Below are positions 9,019 through 18,764 of a stretch of 64,000 nt of DNA, piece by piece; positions within the stretch are counted from its first letter, which is position 1; each line of letters starts with the position of its first letter. Made by a program: the position numbers and the translations under genes. This DNA comes from Lacrimispora xylanolytica (GTDB lineage: Bacteria; Bacillota; Clostridia; Lachnospirales; Lachnospiraceae). The notes beneath the pieces are model-generated. The model searched no databases. It saw only the letters and a program-made list of their open reading frames with translations, and was not told the origin of the DNA. The stretch covers positions 620,001 to 684,000 of the forward strand of contig NZ_CP113524.1 of NCBI RefSeq assembly GCF_026723765.1. Direction: 5' to 3'.

Positions 9019-10608
9019 TTGGCTAAAATACTGCTAGAAATGAAAAACATAACAAAGACATTTCCTGGCGTTAAGGTATTAAGTGATGTGAACCTCCAGG
9101 TGGAGGAAGGCGAGATTCACGCCCTGGTGGGCGAAAACGGAGCAGGAAAGTCAACTCTCATGAACGTGTTAAGCGGGATATACTCATATGGGTCCTATGA
9201 GGGGGACATCATCTACGACGGACAGATCTGTGAATTTCACGACATCAGTGACAGCGAGCACAAAGGCATTGTCATCATTCATCAGGAGCTTGCAATGGTT
9301 CCGTATATGACAATTGCAGAAAACATGTATCTTGGAAATGAAAAGGGAAAAAAATATGCCATCGACTGGAATGAAACCTATGGAGAGGCAGACAAATACT
9401 TAAAGACTGTGGGTCTTACAGAATCCTCCCATACATTAATTAAGGATATCAGCGTAGGAAAGCAGCAGTTAGTAGAGATTGCAAAAGCATTAGCCAAGCG
9501 GGCAAGGCTGTTGATCCTTGATGAGCCTACCGCATCACTGAACGAAGACGATTCAAAAGCTCTTCTGGAGCTTTTATTAAAATTCAAGAAAGAGGGAATG
9601 ACCTCCATCATCATTTCCCACAAATTGAATGAGATAGCCTATGTGGCAGATAAGATAACCATTCTTAGAGATGGTCAGACCATAGAGACTCTGGACCGGA
9701 AGGTAGATGATATCTCTGAGGACCGTATCATTAAAGGAATGGTAGGCCGGGAGCTTGTGGACCGTTTCCCAAAACGCCACGATGTGACCATTGGTGAAAT
9801 GGCCATGGAGGTGGAGCACTGGAATGCCTACCATCCCCTCTATTCCGACCGGAAGGTAGTAAGTGACGTATCCTTTCATGTAAGAAAAGGAGAAGTCCTT
9901 GGAATCTGCGGCCTGATGGGAGCCGGAAGAACTGAGCTTGCCATGAGTATCTTTGGCAAAAGCTATGGCGCCAATATTTCGGGCACCGTTCGCATTCATG
10001 GGGAAGAGGTGAACTTATCCTCGGTAAAGGACGCCATAAAGCATAAGCTTGCCTATGTAACAGAAGACCGGAAAGGCAATGGGCTCATTCTTGGAAATCC
10101 CATTAAAATCAATACCACCTTGTCTAATTTAAAGGCCATTAGCCGCCGGACCATCATAGACAAAGACAAAGAGTTTGGTGTGGCCCAGGAATACCGGGAT
10201 AAATTAAAGACGAAATGCTCCTCCGTGGAACAAAACGTAGGAAATCTAAGCGGTGGAAACCAGCAAAAGGTGCTGCTTGCCAAATGGATGTTTGCAGAGC
10301 CGGATATTCTTATTTTAGATGAACCTACCAGGGGAATCGACGTAGGTGCCAAATATGAAATCTACTGCATCATCAACCGCCTGGCAGCAGAAGGAAAATC
10401 AGTGATTATGATTTCCTCCGAGCTTCCGGAAGTCCTTGGAATGTCTGACCGCATTTATATAATGAATGAAGGCAGGATGGTAGGAGAGATCGATGCAGAA
10501 GAGGCAACTCAGGAAAAAATCATGGCCTGTATTTTAAAATCAGATAAATACTCTGATGGGACAGAGAAAGCCCCCCTAGAACGGGCAGAACAGCAGAAGG
10601 GAGAGTAA
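9019..10608 (+). CDS. gguA: Sugar ABC transporter ATPase, GguA/MglA type
   Basis: 529 residues with a TTG start seven bases after GGGAGGG. It contains two fused ABC domains: N-terminal Walker [10 protein letters not shown], signature ISVGKQQL, Walker [13 protein letters not shown]-terminal half with the modified nucleotide loop GLMGAGRTE, signature NLSGGNQQK and Walker [11 protein letters not shown]. The duplicated form is typical of the CUT2 family of monosaccharide importers. It couples ATP hydrolysis to sugar import through GguB. The TTG start and preceding hairpin should lower its synthesis relative to ChvE. Confidence 0.9.
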   Translation: MAKILLEMKNITKTFPGVKVLSDVNLQVEEGEIHALVGENGAGKSTLMNVLSGIYSYGSYEGDIIYDGQICEFHDISDSEHKGIVIIHQELAMVPYMTIAENMYLGNEKGKKYAIDWNETYGEADKYLKTVGLTESSHTLIKDISVGKQQLVEIAKALAKRARLLILDEPTASLNEDDSKALLELLLKFKKEGMTSIIISHKLNEIAYVADKITILRDGQTIETLDRKVDDISEDRIIKGMVGRELVDRFPKRHDVTIGEMAMEVEHWNAYHPLYSDRKVVSDVSFHVRKGEVLGICGLMGAGRTELAMSIFGKSYGANISGTVRIHGEEVNLSSVKDAIKHKLAYVTEDRKGNGLILGNPIKINTTLSNLKAISRRTIIDKDKEFGVAQEYRDKLKTKCSSVEQNVGNLSGGNQQKVLLAKWMFAEPDILILDEPTRGIDVGAKYEIYCIINRLAAEGKSVIMISSELPEVLGMSDRIYIMNEGRMVGEIDAEEATQEKIMACILKSDKYSDGTEKAPLERAEQQKGE

Positions 10609-10611
10609 GCA

Positions 10612-11787
10612 ATGAAAAATAAGATTAAATTATCTGAGGGATTAAAAAAATATACCATGATAATCGTTCTTTTAGTAGTGGTCATTCTATTTACAGTCAA
10701 TACAGGCGGGAAAATGCTTCTGCCCCAGAACGTAAATAACTTAATCGCACAGAACGCCTATGTATTTATTCTTGCTACCGGTATGCTGTTTTGTATTCTC
10801 ACCGGAGGCAATATTGATTTATCCGTAGGTTCCCTGGTCTGCTTTATTGGAGCGGTTGGGGGAACCATGATGATCACATTTGGCATCAATCCCTATCTGA
10901 CCTTACTGGCTATGGCCATCATCGGAATATTAGCCGGAGCATGGCAGGGGTTCTGGATTGCCTATGTAAGAATTCCTCCGTTTATCGTAACCCTGGCCGG
11001 AATGCTCATGTTCCGTGGACTTTCTAATGTAGTTCTACAGGGTATGACATTATCTCCGATCCCGGACCCATTTCTATCTCTGTTTAACTCCTATGTCCCG
11101 GATATTTTTGGAATGGAAGGCTTTAACCTGACCTGCTTTTTAATCGGAATTATTGCCTGCCTGGTCTTTATCGTTCTGGAGCTTTTAAGCCGTAGAAGAA
11201 GACAACAAAAAGGATACCATGTAGATCCATTATTTGGGACCATTGTAAAGCTGTCACTCATCAGCTTTGTCATTCTTGCTTTTATGTATAAGCTGGCAAA
11301 ATACAAAGGCATTCCAAACGCTCTTATCTGGGTCACAGTCATCATCGGAATTTACAGCTATATTTCCTCGAAAACCACCACTGGACGTTATTTCTATGCC
11401 GTAGGAGGCAATGAAAAGGCCACAAGATTATCTGGTATTGATACCAATAAGGTATATTTCCTTGCGTATTTAAACATGGGCCTCTTAGCAGCTGTTGCAG
11501 GCATGGTAACCGTAGCCCGTCTTAATTCCGCAAACCCAACCGCAGGAAACAACTACGAGATGGATGCCATTGGCGCCTGCTTCATTGGAGGAGCCTCTGC
11601 CTACGGCGGAACCGGAACCGTACCAGGAGTTATTGTAGGTGCTACGCTTATGGGTGTACTTAATCTTGGAATGAGTATTATGGGAGTAGACCAGAATCTC
11701 CAGAAGGTAGTAAAAGGAGCGGTTCTTATGGCAGCAGTTATCTTTGATGTTGTGAGTAAGAGAAAATCATTCATTGCCAAACAGTAA
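10612..11787 (+). CDS. gguB: Sugar ABC transporter permease, GguB type
   Basis: 391 residues, starting three bases after gguA. A polytopic membrane protein of the BPD_transp_2 (CUT2) family: GGNIDLSVGS near residue 65 and the late GACFIGGASAYGGTGTVPG segment are the conserved loops of this family. A basic cytoplasmic insertion (SRRRRQQKG, near residue 200) is typical of the longer GguB type. It forms the membrane channel with GguA. Confidence 0.9.
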   Translation: MKNKIKLSEGLKKYTMIIVLLVVVILFTVNTGGKMLLPQNVNNLIAQNAYVFILATGMLFCILTGGNIDLSVGSLVCFIGAVGGTMMITFGINPYLTLLAMAIIGILAGAWQGFWIAYVRIPPFIVTLAGMLMFRGLSNVVLQGMTLSPIPDPFLSLFNSYVPDIFGMEGFNLTCFLIGIIACLVFIVLELLSRRRRQQKGYHVDPLFGTIVKLSLISFVILAFMYKLAKYKGIPNALIWVTVIIGIYSYISSKTTTGRYFYAVGGNEKATRLSGIDTNKVYFLAYLNMGLLAAVAGMVTVARLNSANPTAGNNYEMDAIGACFIGGASAYGGTGTVPGVIVGATLMGVLNLGMSIMGVDQNLQKVVKGAVLMAAVIFDVVSKRKSFIAKQ

Positions 11788-11855
11788 ATATCTGCATACG
11801 AAGACCACTTTCTGCCTGGCAGACGGGATAAGGAATAAAGAATAAAACATAATGT

Positions 11856-11896
11856 GTGCCGTTTGGCTGATGAACCTTCAGTCAGGCGGCATTTTT
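11856..11896 (+). terminator. Intrinsic terminator after gguB
   Basis: TGCCGTTTGGCTGA pairs with TCAGTCAGGCGGCA around a short loop, followed by TTTTT. It ends the transport operon. Confidence 0.75.
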
Positions 11897-12031
11897 GACA
11901 CCAGAGGGGAAAAACAGGCCCCGAATGGGGCTGAAACCAATAAATATTTTGCTATATATGGAAATCTGAGCTGAGTTGTGGTAGAATGCTACAAGTAAAA
12001 GAATGTTTTAAATGATAAAGGAGCATAAATT

Positions 12032-12586
12032 ATGGGAAAGATAAAAGTATCAGAGTGCGGAATAGAAGGACTTTATGTCATTGAGCCAACAGTATTTCCA
12101 GATTCCAGAGGCTATTTTGTAGAGACCTATAATCAGAACGATTTTAAAGAAGCAGGCCTTACCATGAATTTCGTACAGGATAATCAGTCCATGTCAGTAA
12201 AGGGCGTTCTTCGTGGCCTTCATTTCCAGAAGGAGTTTCCACAGGGAAAGCTGGTTCGTGTAATCAAAGGCAAGGTATTCGATGTGGCAGTGGATCTTCG
12301 TTCCACTTCCGAAACGTATGGAAAATGGTTCGGCGTTGAGCTGACAGCAGAAAACAAAAAGCAGTTCTATATTCCGGAAGGCTTTGCTCATGGATTCCTG
12401 GTTCTGTCTGATGAAGCAGAATTTGCTTATAAATGTACTGATTTCTATCATCCTGGTGATGAAGGCGGCCTTCTTTGGAGTGATCCGGAAATCGGAATCC
12501 AGTGGCCGATCGAAGAAGGTATGGAGCTGATTATTTCTGAAAAGGATCAGAAGTGGGGCAGCATTAAGGATACCTTTAAATTTTAG
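12032..12586 (+). CDS. rfbC: dTDP-4-dehydrorhamnose 3,5-epimerase
   Basis: 184 residues, full length for RmlC. The cupin motifs are visible: RGYFVETYNQNDF, LRGLHFQ with the substrate-binding His, GKVFDVAVDLR, and FYIPEGFAHGFLVL. It makes dTDP-4-keto-L-rhamnose, the third step of dTDP-L-rhamnose synthesis. RmlA, RmlB and RmlD are not in the window. It sits 15 bases before the wzm gene, which suggests rhamnose is in the exported glycan. A possible -10 box (TAGAAT) lies about 50 bases upstream. Confidence 0.92.
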   Translation: MGKIKVSECGIEGLYVIEPTVFPDSRGYFVETYNQNDFKEAGLTMNFVQDNQSMSVKGVLRGLHFQKEFPQGKLVRVIKGKVFDVAVDLRSTSETYGKWFGVELTAENKKQFYIPEGFAHGFLVLSDEAEFAYKCTDFYHPGDEGGLLWSDPEIGIQWPIEEGMELIISEKDQKWGSIKDTFKF

Positions 12587-12601
12587 TGAGAGGAGAAAAC
12601 C

Positions 12602-13414
12602 ATGAATTATCTGGTTTCCTTGTTAAAAGAAATTATAACAAAAAGAAAGCTAATCCTGGAGCTGTCAAAAGCAGATTTTAAGAAACGATTCGTAGGTTCC
12701 TACTTTGGGATTGCCTGGATGTTCTTACAGCCTATGGCAACGGTGCTGGTCTACTTTTTCGTATTCCAGATGGGATTTAAAAGTGTGCCGCCGGTACCCA
12801 ATTACCCATATGTGCTGTGGCTCATCCCAGGCATAGTACCCTGGTTCTTTTTCAGTGAGGTACTGAACCTTGGAACCGGCTGCCTGCAGGAATATAATTA
12901 TCTGGTGAAAAAGGTGGTTTTCCGCGTGGAGATTCTTCCGGTCATCAAGCTGATTTCCTGCCTTATGGTACATGGAATCTTTGCTCTTATCATGATCGTA
13001 GTATTCTTATGCTATGGCGTGTTTCCAAAAGCAAGCTGGATTCAAATCGCTTATTACTCCTTTGCAAGCTCCATGTTTTCCCTTGCAATTGCTTATTTTA
13101 CAAGTGCCATACAGGTTTTCTTCAAGGACATGGCACAGATCATCGGCATTTGCCTGCAGTTTGGCATGTGGATGGTTCCTATCATGTGGGCACCGGAAAT
13201 GTTTAAAAATTTCCCTTCCTGGCTGCCGACTTTGCTTAAATTAAATCCTTTCTATTACATTGTAGCAGGATACAGAGACAGCATGCTGTCCGGAAACTGG
13301 CTGGTAGAAAGACCCACCCTTGGACTTTATTTTTGGACCGTGACAATCGTGATCATGCTCCTGGGGTTAAAAGTATTTAAAAAGCTGCGTCCTCATTTTT
13401 CAGATGTGTTGTGA
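12602..13414 (+). CDS. wzm: Polysaccharide ABC exporter permease (Wzm), copy 1
   Basis: 270 residues; AGAGGAG precedes the ATG. An ABC2-type permease with six membrane segments and the family pattern LSKADFKKRFVGSYFGIAWMF at the N-terminus and NPFYYIVAGYRDSML near the C-terminus. It exports completed glycan on a polyprenyl lipid with the adjacent Wzt. Its stop lies 22 bases before the Wzt start. A diverged second pair is at 42575-44635. Confidence 0.88.
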   Translation: MNYLVSLLKEIITKRKLILELSKADFKKRFVGSYFGIAWMFLQPMATVLVYFFVFQMGFKSVPPVPNYPYVLWLIPGIVPWFFFSEVLNLGTGCLQEYNYLVKKVVFRVEILPVIKLISCLMVHGIFALIMIVVFLCYGVFPKASWIQIAYYSFASSMFSLAIAYFTSAIQVFFKDMAQIIGICLQFGMWMVPIMWAPEMFKNFPSWLPTLLKLNPFYYIVAGYRDSMLSGNWLVERPTLGLYFWTVTIVIMLLGLKVFKKLRPHFSDVL

Positions 13415-13436
13415 CAAGCTTAGTATGGAGGATTCA

Positions 13437-14780
13437 ATGTCCGTAGAATCGAACAATCATGCAATATCAGTTAATAACGTAACAAAAATATATAAGCTAT
13501 ACGAAAAGCCCATCGACCGCTTAAAGGAAGCCATGAGCCCGACCCATAAAAACTATCATCGGGATTTCTATGCCTTAAACGGCATTTCTTTTGATGTGAA
13601 AAAAGGACAGACCGTAGGCATCATCGGAACCAATGGTTCCGGAAAGTCAACCATTTTAAAGATCATCACAGGAGTCCTGACCCCTACCGCCGGAACTATG
13701 GAGGTAAATGGCGTTATCTCAGCCTTACTGGAGTTAGGCGCAGGCTTTAACATGGACTATACCGGAATCGAAAACATCTATATGAACGGAACCATGATGG
13801 GATTCTCCAGAAAAGAGATGGATGACAAGCTTAAGGATATCCTGGATTTTGCAGACATCGGCGATTTTGTATACCAGCCTGTAAAAACATATTCCAGCGG
13901 TATGTTCGTCCGTCTGGCCTTCGCTCTTGCCATCAATGTAGAGCCGGAGATACTGATCGTCGATGAAGCCCTTTCCGTAGGAGACGTATTCTTCCAGGCA
14001 AAATGCTACCGCCGTATGGAAGAAATCCGCCAGAATGGAACCACTATTTTAATGGTTACACACGACATGGGTGCCATTATTAAATACTGTGATCAGGTAG
14101 TGGTATTAAACAAGGGTAATTTCATAGCTCAGGGCGAACCAGGAAAAATGGTGGATTTATATAAGAAAATCTTAGCCAATCAGATGGATGATTTGTCTCT
14201 GGAACTGGAGGAAATAAGGAGCGGAGAGTTAAATGACTTCTCCGGAGAACATGTGAAATCCAGAAAAGAAGCAAAGGCAGCCCAGGAAGGCTTTATGAAG
14301 GATAAGCTGACCGTGAATCCAAACCGTACCGAATACGGAGATAAAAAGGCTGAAATCGTAGATTTCGGTCTCCTTGATGAGCGGGGAAATGTTTCCAATC
14401 TTCTTTTAAAGGGCGAGTATTTCACCATCAAAGAAAGAATCCATTTCCACGGAGACATCGAAGCTCCTATTTTTACTTACACCATAAAGGACAAACGGGG
14501 AGCCGATTTGACCGGCACCAATACCATGTATGAAGCTTCAGACGTTGAGCCAGTGAAAAACGGCGACGAATATGAGGTGGAATTTAAACAGAAAATGACC
14601 CTTCAAGGAGGGGAATATCTGCTTTCCATGAGCTGTACCGGATTTGAAAACGGAGAACATGTTGTTTACCACCGTCTGTATGATATTGTGAACATAACGG
14701 TTATTTCCAACAAGAATACAGTGGGTATCTATGATATGGAACCGGAAGTAAGTCTAATGCTGCACCGGGACAGAGTGTGA
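13437..14780 (+). CDS. wzt: Polysaccharide ABC exporter ATPase (Wzt) with glycan-binding C-terminus, copy 1
   Basis: 447 residues from the ATG at 13437, chosen because GGAGGA at 13427-13432 precedes it; the earlier ATG at 13404 overlaps wzm. The ABC domain covers about residues 1-240: Walker A GTNGSGKST, signature-region YSSGMFVRLA, Walker B ILIVDEALSVGD, H-loop VTHD. The remaining 200 or so residues form a Wzt_C-like domain, including FTIKERIHFHGDIEAP. In E. coli O8/O9a and similar systems this domain recognises the chemically capped non-reducing end of the glycan and couples capping to export. The methyltransferase and kinase-like genes next door fit that role. Confidence 0.88.
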   Translation: MSVESNNHAISVNNVTKIYKLYEKPIDRLKEAMSPTHKNYHRDFYALNGISFDVKKGQTVGIIGTNGSGKSTILKIITGVLTPTAGTMEVNGVISALLELGAGFNMDYTGIENIYMNGTMMGFSRKEMDDKLKDILDFADIGDFVYQPVKTYSSGMFVRLAFALAINVEPEILIVDEALSVGDVFFQAKCYRRMEEIRQNGTTILMVTHDMGAIIKYCDQVVVLNKGNFIAQGEPGKMVDLYKKILANQMDDLSLELEEIRSGELNDFSGEHVKSRKEAKAAQEGFMKDKLTVNPNRTEYGDKKAEIVDFGLLDERGNVSNLLLKGEYFTIKERIHFHGDIEAPIFTYTIKDKRGADLTGTNTMYEASDVEPVKNGDEYEVEFKQKMTLQGGEYLLSMSCTGFENGEHVVYHRLYDIVNITVISNKNTVGIYDMEPEVSLMLHRDRV

Positions 14781-14793
14781 GGAGGAAGCATCA

Positions 14794-15573
14794 ATGAACG
14801 ATTTAAGCCCTGAAATCAGAAATTTATATGTAAAATATCAGGGAGACACAAAGGCGATTTTAAAAGACAATCCCAACCTGGATTATATGTATGCCCTTTC
14901 CGACATCCGGGAAAATCTGCTGGAATGGTACCAGTTTGAAGAAAACGCCTCCCTCCTGCAGATTGGTTCCGATTACGGCGCTCTTACCGGTTTATACAGC
15001 CGCAGAGTAAAAGAGGTGACTGTCTTAGAATCCAATCAGAACAATTTATCCTTTAACCGCCTTCGCCACCAGAAACGGGATAACATCAAATACGTTACCG
15101 GAAGTCTTGATACCTTCCCCGAAGAGCATTTTGACTATGTGGTCATGGTGGGATCTTTAGAAGAGCCTTATAAGGAACAGATTAAGAAAGCTAAGACTCT
15201 TTTAAAGCCAGAAGGAAAACTGATTCTTTCCCTGTGCAACCGCTTGGGCTTAAAGTATCAGGCAGGAGCTGTCTCCGATCAAACAAAACTTTCCAGACAG
15301 GAGCTTTTAGAACTGTTATGTGGAGAGGAAAAATGTCAGGGAAACGTAGAATTCTATTATCCCATGCCGGATTATAAGCTTCCTGTTACCATATATTCCG
15401 ATTCTTATCTTCCCTCGAAGGGGGATCTGACCCATGCTATTTTAGCTTACGATTATCCCAAATACCTGCGTTTTGATTTAGGAAAGATGTTTGATGAAGT
15501 ATGTGAGGGAAAACAGTTTCAGACATTTGCCAATTCATTTTTAACCATTTGGAGCCGCCATGAAGAAGATTAA
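14794..15573 (+). CDS. SAM-dependent methyltransferase, glycan-modifying
   Basis: 259 residues; GAGGAGG precedes the ATG. A class I methyltransferase fold: SAM loop LLQIGSDYGALTG (about 50-62), acidic strand end VTVLESNQ, motif DYVVMVGSLEE (about 112-122), then LLKPEGKLILSLCNRLGL. Its last 14 bases overlap the next gene, so the two are translationally coupled. Between a Wzt with a recognition domain and a kinase-like glycosyltransferase, it is a good candidate for methylating the terminal sugar of the growing glycan. The substrate is not proven. Confidence 0.75.
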   Translation: MNDLSPEIRNLYVKYQGDTKAILKDNPNLDYMYALSDIRENLLEWYQFEENASLLQIGSDYGALTGLYSRRVKEVTVLESNQNNLSFNRLRHQKRDNIKYVTGSLDTFPEEHFDYVVMVGSLEEPYKEQIKKAKTLLKPEGKLILSLCNRLGLKYQAGAVSDQTKLSRQELLELLCGEEKCQGNVEFYYPMPDYKLPVTIYSDSYLPSKGDLTHAILAYDYPKYLRFDLGKMFDEVCEGKQFQTFANSFLTIWSRHEED

Positions 15574-18500
15574 CTTTGTAAAATACAATAAAACCCGCAG
15601 GGAAGCCTTTCAGATCCGAACCAGTCTGGTGGAGGAAGGCGGAGTTCCCTATGTGGAAAAATCAGCCCTGACCCCGGAAGGCACTGCACATATCCGGTCC
15701 CTGGGCGACAAATATAAGAGTCTTATGGAGCAGAACCAGAGGTTAAAGGTGGCAGAGGTTTCTGTAAGCCCTGATGGGCGGACCGCCCGATTTGAATTCT
15801 TAAAGGGAGAGACCTTATCTGAAATTTTAGGCAGGGAGATTAAGGACGGAAAGGTTTCCGTCTCCAAGATGGAAGACGCCATTTCCATGATCTTAAGTGT
15901 AAAGGAAGATTGTATGCTTCCATTTCACTTAACTCCTGAATTTAAGGAGGTCTTTGGTGACCTATCCCAGGCCGATGAGAAAATCAAAAAAGACTGGACC
16001 TTCCAGGCATCCAACATAGACTGTCTCTTTGAGAATATTATGTTAACTGAAAATGGTCCTTATTGTCTGGATTATGAATGGGTATTTACCTTCCCGGTTC
16101 CAGTTAACTTTATTAAATTCCGGGTACTCTACTATTTCTATGAGCAGTATAAAAGCATCCTGAACTACGATTCCATGGAAGCATTTTTAGAGGAATTCGG
16201 AGTAGATGGGGATCGTCTGTCCCTCTATCAGGAGATGGAACGCAGCTTCCAGGAATACGTCCATGGAGAAAACCAGCAGATTTATCTGGTAAACTACATG
16301 CATGAGACCCATGCCATTCCAGATGATATGTTTGAAGTATCCCAGATCATTGATGATACCAAAGAGCAGATTTCCCAGATGGAAATGGAGCTTCATGAAA
16401 AAGATGTGACCATCACAAAACAGCAGGAAGTAAAGCGCCTGACGGATAACCATGTGACCAATCAGGATATGATCATCACCACTCTTCGGAAAGACTGCGA
16501 AAACATGGAAGAGATCATCAACCGATTAAGACGCCACGAGGCTTTGTTCTACCGGGTGGGAAGAAGGCTGAAACGCCTCTTTAACGAGAAATTCCCGGAA
16601 GGCACAAGAAAGCGAAAGCTGCTTTATTATACGAAAAATACATTGCTTCATCCCATAAATTCCATCCGCCTTTATACCACAGAGGAAGGCAGGAATTTAA
16701 TAGAAGGAGATATGAAGATCGGGGAAGCTTACAGAAAGCATGGAAAGCTGCGGTTCGTAAAAGAAGGCCATCCCATGGTCTCTATCATCATTCCGGTATA
16801 CAACCAGATTCATTATACCTACGCTTGCCTTGCCTCTATCTTAGAGCATACCAAAGATGTGGTATATGAGGTAATTATCGCAGACGATGTTTCCACAGAT
16901 GCCACTTCGGAGCTTACCAAATTCACCGAGAATCTGGTGATCTGCAGAAATGAAACAAACCAGGGCTTTTTAAAGAACTGTAACCAGGCAGCCAAGGCCG
17001 CCAGGGGAAAATATGTCATGTTCTTAAACAATGACACCCAGGTAACAGAAGGCTGGCTGTCCAGTCTTGTAAACTTAATTGAATCCGACTCCACCATTGG
17101 TATGGTAGGCTCTAAGCTGGTGTACCCAGACGGACGCCTTCAGGAAGCCGGAGGAATTCTCTGGAGTGACGGTTCCGGCTGGAATTACGGACGTTTGGAT
17201 GATCCGGAAAAGCCGGAATACAATTATGTAAAAGATGTGGACTACATTTCAGGCGCAGCCATTTTACTTTCCAATGAACTTTGGAAGCAGATCGGTGGCT
17301 TTGATGAACGGTTTGCCCCTGCTTACTGCGAGGATTCCGACCTGGCCTTTGAAGTAAGAAAAGCAGGACTTCGGGTGGTATATCAGCCTCTTTCCAATGT
17401 CATTCACTTTGAAGGTATCTCAAACGGCACCGATGTCAATGGTACCGGCCTAAAGCGGTATCAGGTAGAAAACAGCCGAAAGCTTCAGGAAAAATGGGCA
17501 GAAGAATTTAAAAAGCAATGTGAAAATGACGGAAACCCAGACCCCTTCCGGGCGAGAGAGCGAAGCCAGAATAAGGACATCATACTTGTGGTGGATCATT
17601 ATGTCCCCACTTACGATCGGGATGCCGGCTCCAAGACCACCTTCCAGTATCTCCAGATGTTTGTGGAAAAAGGTTACGTGGTAAAATTCCTTGGGGATAA
17701 CTTCCTTCATGAAGAACCTTATTCCACCGTTTTACAGCAGATGGGAATCGAGATTCTTTACGGCCCAGAATACCAGGCCGGAATCTGGAACTGGTTAAAG
17801 GACCATAGCGATGATATTAAGGTGGCTTATTTAAACCGTCCTCATATCGCAGCCAAATATATCGACTTTATTAAAAACAAAACCAACATAAAGGTAATCT
17901 ACTACGGCCATGACCTTCATTTCTTACGGGAAGGAAGAGAGTACGAGCTGACAGGAGACCCGGAAAAGAGGGAGTCCTCGGAGTACTGGAAATCCATGGA
18001 GCTGCGCCTCATGAGAAAGGCATCTGTTTCCTATTATCCTTCCTATGTAGAACGGGAAGCCATTCATGAAATAGAGCCTTCCATTCACGTAAAGGCCATC
18101 GTCGCTTACGTGTTTGAAACATTTTTAAGCCGCATTCCCGATGATTTTTCCAAGCGGGAAGGACTGCTGTTTGTAGGAGGCTTTGCCCATCCGCCAAACA
18201 TTGATGCTGTCTTGTGGTTTGCTAATGACATATTCCCATTAATCCGTCAGGTGCTTCCGGTGAATTTCTACATCGTAGGCTCCAAGGTAACGGATGAGAT
18301 CAAGGCCCTAGAGCAGCCGGGGAATGGAATCATAGTCAAAGGCTTTGTATCCGATGAAGAGCTTTCCAGACTGTATGCCTCCTGCCGAGTGGTAGTAGTT
18401 CCCCTCCGCTATGGAGCTGGCGTAAAAGGAAAGGTCATTGAAGCCCTTTATCATGGATCCCCTATCGTAACGACCTCCATCGGAGCTGAAGGAATCCCTG

Positions 18501-18673
18501 ATGCAGAAAAGGTTATGGCTGTTACCGATGATCCTCAGGGCTTTGCCCAGGAGGTAGTTTCCATGTATCGGGATACAGAACGCTGCAAACAAATCTGTGA
18601 AGAGACCCAGAATTACATCCGCAGATACCACAGCATTGATGCAGCCTGGAGCGTGGTTGGGGAAGATTTCTAG
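15560..18673 (+). CDS. Kinase-like / coiled-coil / GT2 / GT4 multidomain glycan enzyme
   Basis: 1037 residues. Residues about 1-250 form a domain with the catalytic pattern of choline/aminoglycoside kinase folds: Asp154-x4-Asn159 (DCLFEN) and Asp171 in LDYEW, twelve residues after the Asn, as in LicA-type kinases. The usual His before the Asp is replaced (SNID). Residues 264-335 are charged and heptad-like, a probable coiled coil. GT2 begins at 407 (VSIIIPVYNQ) with FLNNDTQV and EDSDLAFEVRKAG. A GT4-type domain starts near 673 and includes VGGFAHPPNIDAV (about 870) and PLRYGAGVKGKVIEA. The GT2-GT4 half is closely repeated at 49604-51757. It resembles a chain-terminating WbdD-like module joined to a polymerising glycosyltransferase; that is inference. 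Confidence 0.8.
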   Translation: MKKINFVKYNKTRREAFQIRTSLVEEGGVPYVEKSALTPEGTAHIRSLGDKYKSLMEQNQRLKVAEVSVSPDGRTARFEFLKGETLSEILGREIKDGKVSVSKMEDAISMILSVKEDCMLPFHLTPEFKEVFGDLSQADEKIKKDWTFQASNIDCLFENIMLTENGPYCLDYEWVFTFPVPVNFIKFRVLYYFYEQYKSILNYDSMEAFLEEFGVDGDRLSLYQEMERSFQEYVHGENQQIYLVNYMHETHAIPDDMFEVSQIIDDTKEQISQMEMELHEKDVTITKQQEVKRLTDNHVTNQDMIITTLRKDCENMEEIINRLRRHEALFYRVGRRLKRLFNEKFPEGTRKRKLLYYTKNTLLHPINSIRLYTTEEGRNLIEGDMKIGEAYRKHGKLRFVKEGHPMVSIIIPVYNQIHYTYACLASILEHTKDVVYEVIIADDVSTDATSELTKFTENLVICRNETNQGFLKNCNQAAKAARGKYVMFLNNDTQVTEGWLSSLVNLIESDSTIGMVGSKLVYPDGRLQEAGGILWSDGSGWNYGRLDDPEKPEYNYVKDVDYISGAAILLSNELWKQIGGFDERFAPAYCEDSDLAFEVRKAGLRVVYQPLSNVIHFEGISNGTDVNGTGLKRYQVENSRKLQEKWAEEFKKQCENDGNPDPFRARERSQNKDIILVVDHYVPTYDRDAGSKTTFQYLQMFVEKGYVVKFLGDNFLHEEPYSTVLQQMGIEILYGPEYQAGIWNWLKDHSDDIKVAYLNRPHIAAKYIDFIKNKTNIKVIYYGHDLHFLREGREYELTGDPEKRESSEYWKSMELRLMRKASVSYYPSYVEREAIHEIEPSIHVKAIVAYVFETFLSRIPDDFSKREGLLFVGGFAHPPNIDAVLWFANDIFPLIRQVLPVNFYIVGSKVTDEIKALEQPGNGIIVKGFVSDEELSRLYASCRVVVVPLRYGAGVKGKVIEALYHGSPIVTTSIGAEGIPDAEKVMAVTDDPQGFAQEVVSMYRDTERCKQICEETQNYIRRYHSIDAAWSVVGEDF

Positions 18674-18700
18674 ACCTGTTAAAATCGGGATAAGAGACTG

Positions 18701-18744
18701 GACCGCAAAAAAGGTGGCTGAGCCTTTTTGCGGACGGTCTTTTC
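18701..18744 (+). terminator. Intrinsic terminator after the export operon
   Basis: ACCGCAAAAAAGG pairs with CCTTTTTGCGG around TGGCTGAG, with GACC/GGTC at the base, and ends in a T tract. Confidence 0.7.
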
Positions 18745-18764
18745 CAGCTTAATGGGAATTATAG

